From Opitutales bacterium (lineage in GTDB: Bacteria > Verrucomicrobiota > Verrucomicrobiia > Opitutales > Oceanipulchritudinaceae): DNA of 64,000 nt. Below the pieces are notes generated by a model. That model made no database searches. It saw only the letters and a program-made list of their open reading frames with translations, and was not told the DNA's origin. The position numbers and the translations under genes are program-made. Positions 49,269-58,102 of this stretch are shown in pieces. Location of the stretch: contig SLNJ01000009.1 of the NCBI GenBank assembly GCA_007133065.1, positions 61,528 to 125,527 of the forward strand, written 5' to 3'. The first letter of the stretch is position 1, and the number at the start of each line of letters is the position of its first letter.

Positions 49269-50645
49269 TTAGGAAATGGTTTCCTCGGCATCGCCTAGTT
49301 CGAGCGGAAGTCGCCGGAGTCGGGAACCGTCACTGTTGCAGAAGTAGAGGCGGGACTCTGAGAAGCGATGCGGATGGCCGTCTGCCCAGAAGGCGTAGAA
49401 TGGATCGGTGGCGTTGTGCGGACGGCGCGCGTAACTGTGGTTGAATTCGCTATCTGCGGTGATCTGGCGCTTCATCGTCCATGATGCGCCGGCGTCGTGA
49501 CTTACCCAGAGCGCCATCTCGCCACCCGTGCCGTACGGTTGCGGACCCGTTTCAGTCGGACCAATCACGCGCCATGTGTTCCCGTCAATGTACAGACTTC
49601 CCATATCGTAGTTGTGATCGGAGGTGGTGATCACGGAAGTGATCCATTCCGCGCCGGTCCAGCGGGTGATCGTCCACTCGCGCGGATCGCCGGGAGGCCC
49701 GGGTTCGCCCCGGCCGCTGGCGACATAGAGCAGGATTGGGTTGCCGGTTTGGTCGAAGTTGAGGTCGCATGTGTACATGCATCGTCCGGCAGCTTCGAGG
49801 TCGATGACCCGTGCTTCGTTTTGGACGGTATCGAGGGGCAGGGCGAGGGGTGATCCGTCCGCGGTGGTCCAGGTCTTCCCCCGGTCGATCGTTTGTGCGT
49901 AGTAGAGATTCGTCCGTTTGTCGACGTCGCCGCCGGGGTGCCAGTTGAAGAAGGTGCCGATCTTCGTTCCGCTGCTTCCGCTCGCCTGATAGTGTCCGTC
50001 AAAACCGGCGAGGCGATGGTCCTCCGACCAGGTGCAACCGTCCAGGCTCGTTTTCCAGAACAGATTACGGGCCGGGCCACGATCGGGGTACCCTGTATAT
50101 TTCGTGAAGAGCAGGAATATGCCTCCGGCATCATGCGGGTACGGTTGGGGGTAAGTGAATTCCTGCACGTCGCGCATCTCGAATCCGTCGATGCTATGCG
50201 GGGCGGTGCTCCGGAAGATCAGCCCGGGTCTTTTGGTGCCCCGTCCGCTCTTAAAGACCCAGATGAAGCCGTCGTGATCCACGTGGATCGACGCGTTGTC
50301 GTGCGGATCGTTTACCGCCGGGTCGAAGTAGAGAACCACGGGCCGCGGCACGCGGCCGGTGGTGTGGTCGAACCAGGATACCATGATCGCCAAGGCGCGC
50401 CGGTCCGGAGCGGGGGTTCCCCCGTAGGTGAAAAAGGTGCGGCTGCTCTCCCGGTCGTAAACTGCCATCGGCAGGTGATTGGCGGTGTACGTACCGAGTC
50501 CGCCGGAGTACTTGTCGCCGTGATCGAACCGCTGGCCGAGTTCGAACCAGATTCCATGGTAGCCGCGAGCCCGCACGGATTCCCGGGAAACCGATTCGCC
50601 GCCCGAGCTTCCTGAAACATCCGCGATTGTGAATGTGCTTTTCAT
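49269..50645 (-). CDS. BNR_4-type propeller protein, possible polysaccharide lyase-like
   Basis: 458 residues from the ATG at 50645 (MKSTFTIADVSGSSG); 24 more codons are open upstream. The sequence GYHGIWFELGQRFDHGDKYS then GLGTYTANHLPMAVYDRESS is characteristic of the BNR_4 family, followed by NASIHVDHDGFIWVFKSGRG, YPQPYPHDAGGIFLLFTKYT and SHDAGASWTMKRQI. Seven-bladed propellers of this type include some ulvan lyases; others are uncharacterised. No signal peptide. It is immediately followed by the MBL gene and preceded by the PIG-L gene (68 bases) on the same strand. Confidence 0.8.
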   Translation of the reverse strand: MKSTFTIADVSGSSGGESVSRESVRARGYHGIWFELGQRFDHGDKYSGGLGTYTANHLPMAVYDRESSRTFFTYGGTPAPDRRALAIMVSWFDHTTGRVPRPVVLYFDPAVNDPHDNASIHVDHDGFIWVFKSGRGTKRPGLIFRSTAPHSIDGFEMRDVQEFTYPQPYPHDAGGIFLLFTKYTGYPDRGPARNLFWKTSLDGCTWSEDHRLAGFDGHYQASGSSGTKIGTFFNWHPGGDVDKRTNLYYAQTIDRGKTWTTADGSPLALPLDTVQNEARVIDLEAAGRCMYTCDLNFDQTGNPILLYVASGRGEPGPPGDPREWTITRWTGAEWITSVITTSDHNYDMGSLYIDGNTWRVIGPTETGPQPYGTGGEMALWVSHDAGASWTMKRQITADSEFNHSYARRPHNATDPFYAFWADGHPHRFSESRLYFCNSDGSRLRRLPLELGDAEETIS

Positions 50646-50713
50646 ATTTTCCTCGCGATTCTTGGGGGCCATTCGTTCTGATTGGTGTCGTTTTGACTGC
50701 CGGGATGGATGCC

Positions 50714-51574
50714 TCACGCACCGCCGGAGGGGATGGCGACGGCGCCGGATACCTCCAGGGAGCCGAACAGTCGCTGCACGGCAGCCCGGTCAAGGGGGGA
50801 TCCGAACGGGCATGCCTGAATGGCTTCGACGTATCGAATCTGTTCGCCGCGCTCCTGGCCAAAATCCCGTACCAATGGTTCCCGCCAGTGATCGGCGATC
50901 GCTGCAATCCGGTTGCGGAACTGCTCGTCCAGCCACGCGCGGCGTTCAGCGCTCCCATCGGGAACCTCGTCCAGCCGGCCCTGATTGTAGGGTAACCATT
51001 CGAACAACTGCGACTCATGACAGCGTATCATGTCGAGCTTTCGATCGAAAACGCTTTCGATGTCCACCAGGATATCCGGTTCAAATGAGGACGAGCGGGT
51101 GGGGGCGCCGATCATATACGCGTACACGGGATTAACGGTCAGGTGAGGGCTCAGCGGGCACATTCCCGGCACGGTCACCACATAGGCAGAGTCCTGAACG
51201 AGGATCGAGGTGTACCGGTGGTCGGGGTGGTAATCATCCGGGGGATGGGTCAGCACCAGGTCGGGCTCGAATGCACGAATCAGACGAATTACGCTCTTGC
51301 GATAGTAGAGATTCGCCTCGAGTTCGCCGTTGTGAATGTCCATCACGTCGTAGTCGATCCCGATAACGGCCGCAGCTGCCATGGCTTCCGCGTGGCGACG
51401 CCGCGCCAGTTGTCCGCCACCGATGATGTGGTGCCCCGTGTCTCCGTTCGTCATCGATACGAACTTCACCGTGTGACCGGCCTGGACGAACAGGGCGGCG
51501 GTTCCTCCGGCTGAAATCTCACAGTCGTCCGGATGGGCGCCAATAGCGAGGATCCTCAATGGTTGTTTCTGCAT
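50714..51574 (-). CDS. PIG-L family deacetylase
   Basis: 286 residues from the ATG at 51574, which has AGGGA six bases upstream. The family signature AIGAHPDDCEISAGGTAAL (His and Asp-Asp of the zinc site) and LTHPPDDYHPDHRYTS (third metal His) are intact. It removes N-acetyl groups from GlcNAc-like sugars using zinc. It lies in the minus-strand run Gfo/Idh, PIG-L, BNR_4, MBL, so is likely part of an operon for amino-sugar processing (inference). Cytoplasmic. Confidence 0.9.
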   Translation of the reverse strand: MQKQPLRILAIGAHPDDCEISAGGTAALFVQAGHTVKFVSMTNGDTGHHIIGGGQLARRRHAEAMAAAAVIGIDYDVMDIHNGELEANLYYRKSVIRLIRAFEPDLVLTHPPDDYHPDHRYTSILVQDSAYVVTVPGMCPLSPHLTVNPVYAYMIGAPTRSSSFEPDILVDIESVFDRKLDMIRCHESQLFEWLPYNQGRLDEVPDGSAERRAWLDEQFRNRIAAIADHWREPLVRDFGQERGEQIRYVEAIQACPFGSPLDRAAVQRLFGSLEVSGAVAIPSGGA

Positions 51575-51751
51575 GGTCATTCCCTGATTTATACATTCGG
51601 TTCTTGTCGTTCCCGCCCGGTCCACACGGTCTGCACCGGACGATCGATATTTGCCTCGAGGCACATCAAAACCGCCGGCCAATCGAACCCTCGGTGTGGA
51701 ACCGATTGTGTCGGTGTCGCCATTCTGTTCAAGCCCGAGCGTCGGCAAGCA

Positions 51752-53116
51752 CTACTTGGCCGGCATTCGCGGCATGGGAAGCGGAGCTGTCGGATCGGGC
51801 ATGGGCGGATAATCGGGCTCCGACAATCCACCTACGATATCGGAGATGCGAACACTTTTCCCAGATGCGATCGATTGGTTGGCTGCAATACCACAGAGGA
51901 TCGAATACGCCCCGCCGCGATGGTCGGCGGCTCGCTGGTACGAATCATCCGAGGTACCTTCGAAAATGTCCGCCAACAACGGACCGTCACCGCCGCCGTG
52001 CGCTCCCTGGGCTTTCCAGAGTTCGACTTCATATGCGGGTTCGCGCATCGGATAGATGCGCGTATGGGTCCCCTCCTTCTGAAGAGCGCCCTGGACGCTG
52101 CCGTCGCCGCTGACATAGACCGTTTCCTGACATTTGTGTTCAAGCCGGCCCCTGGTGCCGTGAAACGCGATCTGGTACCCCTCCCACGCGGAGAATACAT
52201 GAAGACTGTAGTTCAACTTTACGTTATTGCGGTAGTGAACCATGACGTTCATCGTGTCCTCGATATCGATCTCGTCGCTGAAGATGCAGCGATCACGGAA
52301 GTATCCATCGTGCGATTCCTGGTCGAGGTAGAGTTCCTTCAGTTGCGGCTTTGATGCGAGATCCAGGCGGAATGCGCATCGCTCGCGCTCCGGGCAATCG
52401 AAACAACGTTCCCCGCGCTCGTGCAGACCGAAGCGTTCCGCTGTTTCAGGTGTTGCGAACTGGCGCTTCCCGGTTGCGTAGACCATTTCCGGGACCGAAC
52501 TCAGCCACCAGTTGACCAGGTCGAAATGATGGGTGGCCTTGTGAACGAGCAACCCCCCCGAATTCTCTTTCCGGCGGTGCCACCGCCGGAAGTAATCCGC
52601 ACCGTGATGCGTGTCGAGCAGCCATTGGAAGTCGACCGCCAGGATGTCCCCGATAATCCCGGACATGAGCAGGTCCTTCACTTGCGTTCGCGGCGGGGAG
52701 TAGCGGTAGTTGAATGTGACGCGACACCGCCGTCCGGTTCTGGCCTGAGCATCGACAATCCGTTGGCATTTTTCGGCGTCGGTTGTCATCGGCTTCTCCG
52801 TGATGACATCGCATCCGAGTTCCATGGCGCGGACGATGTAGAGGTCGTGATACGAGTCCTGCACCGTGACGATAACCTCGTCCGGCCGGGTCTCGGTGAT
52901 CATGCGCTCAAAGTCGCTCTCCGGGAACGCTTTTAACCCGGGACAATGCTCGGAGTACGCATGCCGGTTCCATTCGAGCCGTCCCGGGTTCCGGTCGCAT
53001 ATTCCGACCAGTTCGGCGACGTGCCGGAAGTGCCGGGATGCGGCGTTGAGGTACATCTGGGCGCGACCTCCGGTACCGACCAATGCAAATCGACGGCGTG
53101 GTGTGTTGGCATTCAT
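51752..53116 (-). CDS. Gfo/Idh/MocA family oxidoreductase with Cys-rich insert
   Basis: 454 residues from the ATG at 53116 (MNANTPRRRFALVGTGGRAQ). Rossmann N-terminus with the NAD(P)-binding GTGGRAQ, the conserved EKPMTTDAE (active-site Lys) and NYRYSPPRTQVKDLL, followed by the alpha/beta domain with HKATHHFDLVNWWL. An insert CFDCPERERCAF could bind a metal or form disulphides and is seen in some long family members. It oxidises or dehydrogenates a sugar or its derivative. First gene of the minus-strand run leading to PIG-L and the propeller protein; 177 bases before PIG-L. Confidence 0.9.
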   Translation of the reverse strand: MNANTPRRRFALVGTGGRAQMYLNAASRHFRHVAELVGICDRNPGRLEWNRHAYSEHCPGLKAFPESDFERMITETRPDEVIVTVQDSYHDLYIVRAMELGCDVITEKPMTTDAEKCQRIVDAQARTGRRCRVTFNYRYSPPRTQVKDLLMSGIIGDILAVDFQWLLDTHHGADYFRRWHRRKENSGGLLVHKATHHFDLVNWWLSSVPEMVYATGKRQFATPETAERFGLHERGERCFDCPERERCAFRLDLASKPQLKELYLDQESHDGYFRDRCIFSDEIDIEDTMNVMVHYRNNVKLNYSLHVFSAWEGYQIAFHGTRGRLEHKCQETVYVSGDGSVQGALQKEGTHTRIYPMREPAYEVELWKAQGAHGGGDGPLLADIFEGTSDDSYQRAADHRGGAYSILCGIAANQSIASGKSVRISDIVGGLSEPDYPPMPDPTAPLPMPRMPAK

Positions 53117-53378
53117 TGTCAGGAGTGTGGCACATCGTTCAAAGAAGTCCATACGATCTTCGAGATGAGTCCGGCATCATTGTCAAATCCGGGGCACAAC
53201 CCCGTTATGGAGTCAGTCCGCTTTCGTTATTCGTGCGCCAAACCGGACCGCCGCCGATCGCGGATAAGCCGGGATGCGTGTGCCCATGCCGATCGCCGTA
53301 CATACGGATCTTGACTGCGCGCGCGGCCCGAAACAACCTTGAAAAACACGCGTTATTCCATTCACCAAAAAATCACCC

Positions 53379-55373
53379 ATGCCTCCCGAAGCTCCGTTTG
53401 GAATTCCCCCTGACTACGAATACGCACCGCGGACCGGATGGACGCGGCGGCATTGGCTTGCGGCGCTCGAGCGGATGCTCGGCGGGGTGCTGCAGTGTTT
53501 TGGCAAGGAGGCGGTTTCGCCTCGGATCCCCGCGTCGCGGGACGGCGACGCGCTCGCGCGTCAGCTGCGCAACCCCGGCGGCGTTTCCGAAAAGCTGAAC
53601 CGCACCATGATGCTGGCTGCGACGTACATGGCTGCAACAAACCGTACAACGATCGAAGGGTTTGACGGGGACATCGCTGCCGTATACCGGCGCGGCATTG
53701 CCGCATCCGTCCGGAATCCGGTCCCCGGCAAGCGTTCGCCGGAGACGCTGCGGCTCTGTCCGGGAGCGCATCTTGCCCTCCTTCTCGGGTGGAAGCACCT
53801 GTACGAACCGCTTGATCCGGAGACAAAAGCCCGATTGGCGGAGCGGCTTCGCGAGAATGTGACACGCTTTCCGAACGAAAGCAATCTGCTGCTCTTCTCC
53901 ATGACGCCGGCGATGATCCTGGAGCGTATGGGCGAGGATTACGACCGCGGGGTTTCCGAAGGGATGTTCACACGCATCCTGAACATGTACCGAGGCGATG
54001 GTTGGTTCATCGACGGTTGGAATCAGCAATTCGACAACTACAACTTTTGGGGGTTTCAGCTCTATCTGCATCTGTTCATGTATTTCGACAGGACCTGGCG
54101 CGAACGCTACGGCGATGCTATACGCGCCATCACCGCGATGCACGAGACGACCGTGCCGTATTGGTTCGCTTCTGACGGTGCGCCCATTCCCAAGGGACGT
54201 TCACTGAACTACCGATTCGCGGCGGTCTCCGGAATTCAGTGGGCCCAGAAGTCCGGCTTGAGCAGCCTCTCGGGCGGGTTGGCGCGCCGGATCGCCTCCG
54301 GATGTCTAAAGTATTTCCTCGAAACCCATCGCTGTCTGCGTGACGACGGCATTCTTCCCATCGGATACCGGAGTGAAAACACCGCGGTCGGGGAGGACTA
54401 CACCGACACCGGCGCTCCTTATTGGGCGGGAACCGGGCTCGTCGCACTTACGCTGCCTGAGGATCATTCGTTTTGGGTTGAATCCGAGCAACCGACACCG
54501 GCGGATGGCGCCGTGATCCGCCGCATTGCAGTGCGCGGAGCCGAGATGGCGCTCAAAACCGGAGGCTCCCGCGGCGAGGCCCGGATGTACATCGCCGGCG
54601 AGCCATTTCGCCATAGCACGATCTGGCAGGCTGGCTCAAAGTACTATCAGCACGCGTACAGTTCCTCCCTTGGCTTCGCTCTGACGGGGGATCTCGGACC
54701 GGAGCTGTCGGCAGGGAGGACGGGGGTATCGCCGGATGGCGAGGTGTGGGCGTATCGGACGCGCCCACGGGTGCGGGCACTCAATGCGGACTCCTGTTTG
54801 AGCGAATGGGACGCCTGGCTCGCGCGGGATAGATTCGAAGGGTTGGTGGTGACGAAATCCTTTTTCCTCGACAGAGGCGAACTCCACGTTTTCACGCATC
54901 ACTCAAGCCGGCCGCAGTACCTGCGCATCGGAGGGTGGTCTGCACGGCTTCGTCGAAATCAGATTCCGACGGACTTTCCCGGATCCGAAACCGGCGACGG
55001 CCCGGAAGCGCCGCGGGTGGAAAAGGAGATCGGACGCATGATTCTCTCCTCCGATTTCAACTACTCCGCCATGCTTCAGGTGGCAGCGGTTCCGATGGTT
55101 TCCGGACGCATCGCGTGCGTGACGCTGCCTCCGCGCGAAGGGTTCTCGCACAGCCACCTTTTCGGCGGTATGAGCTGCTGGCCGGTGTGGACCTCAGACC
55201 GACCGGTCGACCCCGGCGAGCCGGTGGCGATTTTTGTGGACGCCGCGCTCCGCGCTGTCGAGGGCGCGTGGACCCCGCCGAATACGGACCACCTCGCGGA
55301 ACTGACCGCCGGCGCGATCGCGGACCTGCGCATGGTAGGGCAGGAGGACGCGGGACGGGAGGCCCCGATCTAG
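53379..55373 (+). CDS. DUF2264 family (alpha/alpha-barrel, GH154-type) protein
   Basis: 664 residues. The N-terminal TGWTRRHWLAALERMLGGVL, GGVSEKLNRTMMLAATYMAA and the repeated helical hairpins (LNMYRGDGWFIDGWNQQFDN, YNFWGFQLYLHLFMYFDRTW) are the signature of DUF2264, an (alpha/alpha)6 toroid. The C-terminal third is beta-rich (HVFTHHSSRPQYLRIGGW). DUF2264 is now linked to the glycosidase family GH154, with reported beta-glucuronidase activity in some members (from memory). No signal peptide. It converges with the tandem hydrolase; their stop codons share a CTAG palindrome at 55370-55373. Confidence 0.87.
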   Translation: MPPEAPFGIPPDYEYAPRTGWTRRHWLAALERMLGGVLQCFGKEAVSPRIPASRDGDALARQLRNPGGVSEKLNRTMMLAATYMAATNRTTIEGFDGDIAAVYRRGIAASVRNPVPGKRSPETLRLCPGAHLALLLGWKHLYEPLDPETKARLAERLRENVTRFPNESNLLLFSMTPAMILERMGEDYDRGVSEGMFTRILNMYRGDGWFIDGWNQQFDNYNFWGFQLYLHLFMYFDRTWRERYGDAIRAITAMHETTVPYWFASDGAPIPKGRSLNYRFAAVSGIQWAQKSGLSSLSGGLARRIASGCLKYFLETHRCLRDDGILPIGYRSENTAVGEDYTDTGAPYWAGTGLVALTLPEDHSFWVESEQPTPADGAVIRRIAVRGAEMALKTGGSRGEARMYIAGEPFRHSTIWQAGSKYYQHAYSSSLGFALTGDLGPELSAGRTGVSPDGEVWAYRTRPRVRALNADSCLSEWDAWLARDRFEGLVVTKSFFLDRGELHVFTHHSSRPQYLRIGGWSARLRRNQIPTDFPGSETGDGPEAPRVEKEIGRMILSSDFNYSAMLQVAAVPMVSGRIACVTLPPREGFSHSHLFGGMSCWPVWTSDRPVDPGEPVAIFVDAALRAVEGAWTPPNTDHLAELTAGAIADLRMVGQEDAGREAPI

Positions 55374-57847
55374 GGCGAACTGGGTGGACTGACCCGGCCG
55401 GTTGCCGGAACCGGATGATCCAGCATGCGGTGGATGTAGGGAAGCAGGGTGTCGAGGTGGACCTCGTGACCCCCGATGTGCGCCCCCCATTTCACGCGAT
55501 CGCCGATCCCGAGCAGATCGTAGACGCGCTGAATCTTTGCGTACTCGTGGCCGGCCTGTTCGGTCACCACCGCCGTGTCGTAGTAACCGTTCTCGACCAT
55601 GAATCCGCGCGGTGCGATCATCAACGCCAACTCCGCCTGGCCGAAACGGGTTCCCAGTCCGAATTTAAACGGGCCGATTCGCTCATGGTAAATCGCGGAG
55701 GGTACGGAGTCGATCCGCAATCCGCGACCCGGCCAGTATCCAAACGAGGCGGAGCTAACCGTGAACTTAAACTCTTGTATCAAAGGCGGCAGGTATAGAG
55801 CGCTGCGTCCGCCGTAGCTGAGCCCGTAGTAACCCATTCGATCAGCGTCCACGTACTCGAGCTGCTTGAGCCAGCGAATCGCCTGTTGATACTGGGGGAC
55901 GCCGAACGAAAAGACGGTGGCTCCAACCGGGACGGCGTTCTTCATGTCTGCATTGAACGCCAGGTGCGCACCGAATACCACAAATCCACGCTCGCAGAGA
56001 CGGGACATCAGATCGCGGTAGGAGCCGTCGCGGGTGTAGCTCCCGGGCATGCCGTCATAACCGTGTTGAACAAAGACGACGGGACGCCGCTCGCCGGCCG
56101 GGATATCCTTGGGCACAGCCAGCACGCCGAAACCCCAGACGCCGGGGACGGCGTCGTAGACGACCTCGTAACCCGACCATGTCTCCGCCTCGTACACCTG
56201 CCGTTTGCGCAGGTTTAGCGGCGGAGGATCGTTTGCATCGGGAAGTTTTCCAACGATTTCCGCGTATAGCGCTTCCCGATACGGCTCCATCGAACGGTCC
56301 CACGCCGCCGGGGAGGTGTAATCGCCTTGGAAATACCGGTATTTCTCAAAATCGGCGCGTCGCATCCATTCCATCAGGTGCAGAACGACATCATCCATGA
56401 TACGATGCTGCCGTCGCGCGGCGTCGATCTCACGTCCCGGAGCGACGGGCAACGTGGAGGAGGCATCGCCCGCCTGGACGCCGAGTAGCTCGCAGAAGGA
56501 ATCAAGTGCTCGTTTTGATCCGGCGTCGACCGGGGATCCGCCGGCTCCATGGACGAAGTGTAAGGGCGTATCGAAGGCGGCCTCCGCAAAGAATCCCCGG
56601 AGACGTTGCACCTCGGCATCTACGGCCTCAAAAGGCGGGGTCGTGATCGCACCCTTACCGGCGGCCTTGAGCGCCATGTTTTCAAACCAGTCCAGTTGAC
56701 CGGCATCGGGACCTGGGGGCAAGGGGGTTATCACTTCGTAATCCGGATTCATGCTGTATTCGATCACCAATCCCCGCGGCGCGATCAACCCACCGATTTC
56801 CGCATCGCCGAACTCTTTAAGCAGCTCCCAGACCAAACGTTCCGTCGGTTCCTGCGAGAGTTGTTCGCGTGGTCCGAAGTATCCACTGACCAGCGTCGCC
56901 CTCACGCGAGGCTCGAGCGCCGCTCCGTAAAGAGCCAACAACCCCCCTTCGCCGTATCCGGCCAGCCCGAGCGGAAGCGCCTCGCCGAATTCGCTTTCCA
57001 GCCAATCGAGTGCCGCGTAGATCCGTTGCAGTTCGTAGCCGATCAGGTGGCGCCCCATGAGATAGGATTGTCGCCAGAGAATCTCCCGGTTACTGAGGTT
57101 CGTTCGAAGGGATCTCAACGCATCATTTTCCTTGAGCCAATCGTGGACGGGGATCGCCGAAATCCCTTCCTGTCCGTAACGCATCTCACGGCTGACAATG
57201 GCCGGGACGACCACGACGACCCCCCGACCGGCGAGTCGTGCCGCGAAGGGTTCGATGCCGTTCGAATCGCCGTCCCAGCCGAGCAGCGTTTCGGGGCGCT
57301 GGTCAGCGTCCGGAATCGCGACGACTCCGGCGCGGGCTTCACCTTTCGGCATAAGCAGAATCCCCTCCCCGGAGATCTCGCCCAGAACAGGCCACCGAAT
57401 GGCATGGACCGTGTAGCTGTCTGTTTCCGCGAGCTTCCCCGCGGTTTCAGAGGATTCGCCATAATACTCCATACGTGGCGCCACACGAGCATCCACTGCT
57501 CCGACCAGGTGCCGGAGGCGTTTGCGGTTCGGTTTCACCGACTCCGCATAGGCTTGCGCGGAACTCAAGTCGCGATTCCAATGGCGGCTCCGTTCGGCTG
57601 CGAGCTGGTCTGTGTAGCGGCGCAGGTACGTTTCAATCTGATCTGTAATGCGCTGCCGCATCGCGACCTCGTAGTCGCGACCGAAGGGCATGTCAAAATA
57701 AGGCGTCTCGGATTCGGATGATTGCATGGCTGCCAGGGATGGTGGTTCCGGAAAGAGAGCAAAGCACGCAACCGATATCGCAAGCATAAACGGGAAACGG
57801 CTTCTCGCCCGCCGGTCGTGTGAGGTCTGGGGCTGCTGATTCTTCAT
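55370..57847 (-). CDS. Secreted tandem alpha/beta-hydrolase (esterase-like)
   Basis: 825 residues from the ATG at 57847, which opens a signal peptide (FPFMLAISVACFALF) after a basic start. Two alpha/beta-hydrolase domains. Domain 1 (about 110-440) has VVAIPDADQRPETLLGWDGD and the nucleophile elbow G-Y-G-E-G-G in LGLAGYGEGGLLALYGAAL, with Glu where Ser is expected. Domain 2 (about 570-810) has YYGLSYGGRSALYLPPLI with intact Ser and a His near the end (GAHIGGHEVHLDTLLPYI). Related to acetyl xylan esterase and dienelactone hydrolase-type enzymes. Probably removes acyl groups from polysaccharide in the periplasm or outside; domain 1 may be inactive. Confidence 0.85.
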   Translation of the reverse strand: MKNQQPQTSHDRRARSRFPFMLAISVACFALFPEPPSLAAMQSSESETPYFDMPFGRDYEVAMRQRITDQIETYLRRYTDQLAAERSRHWNRDLSSAQAYAESVKPNRKRLRHLVGAVDARVAPRMEYYGESSETAGKLAETDSYTVHAIRWPVLGEISGEGILLMPKGEARAGVVAIPDADQRPETLLGWDGDSNGIEPFAARLAGRGVVVVVPAIVSREMRYGQEGISAIPVHDWLKENDALRSLRTNLSNREILWRQSYLMGRHLIGYELQRIYAALDWLESEFGEALPLGLAGYGEGGLLALYGAALEPRVRATLVSGYFGPREQLSQEPTERLVWELLKEFGDAEIGGLIAPRGLVIEYSMNPDYEVITPLPPGPDAGQLDWFENMALKAAGKGAITTPPFEAVDAEVQRLRGFFAEAAFDTPLHFVHGAGGSPVDAGSKRALDSFCELLGVQAGDASSTLPVAPGREIDAARRQHRIMDDVVLHLMEWMRRADFEKYRYFQGDYTSPAAWDRSMEPYREALYAEIVGKLPDANDPPPLNLRKRQVYEAETWSGYEVVYDAVPGVWGFGVLAVPKDIPAGERRPVVFVQHGYDGMPGSYTRDGSYRDLMSRLCERGFVVFGAHLAFNADMKNAVPVGATVFSFGVPQYQQAIRWLKQLEYVDADRMGYYGLSYGGRSALYLPPLIQEFKFTVSSASFGYWPGRGLRIDSVPSAIYHERIGPFKFGLGTRFGQAELALMIAPRGFMVENGYYDTAVVTEQAGHEYAKIQRVYDLLGIGDRVKWGAHIGGHEVHLDTLLPYIHRMLDHPVPATGRVSPPSSP

Positions 57848-58102
57848 GAGATTCTGGGGATTAACATAACAGGCGGTTGAAAAACCGGGGCGAATCATGA
57901 CTGCAGCCTGCGCACGCTTGAGAGAACTTCAAGCATAGGCGTGCAGAAAGCATTCAGAGCATTCCGCGTGGAGCGCCGTGGGGCGACAGGAAATGCGCTA
58001 CGCGCTGATTCCATGGCAGGGTTGAGCCGAAGAGGTCGCATGTGCGGTCACGATCGTTTGACTGACACCTGGGTTGTGTTACAGTGATTTCCTTCTTCGC
58101 TA

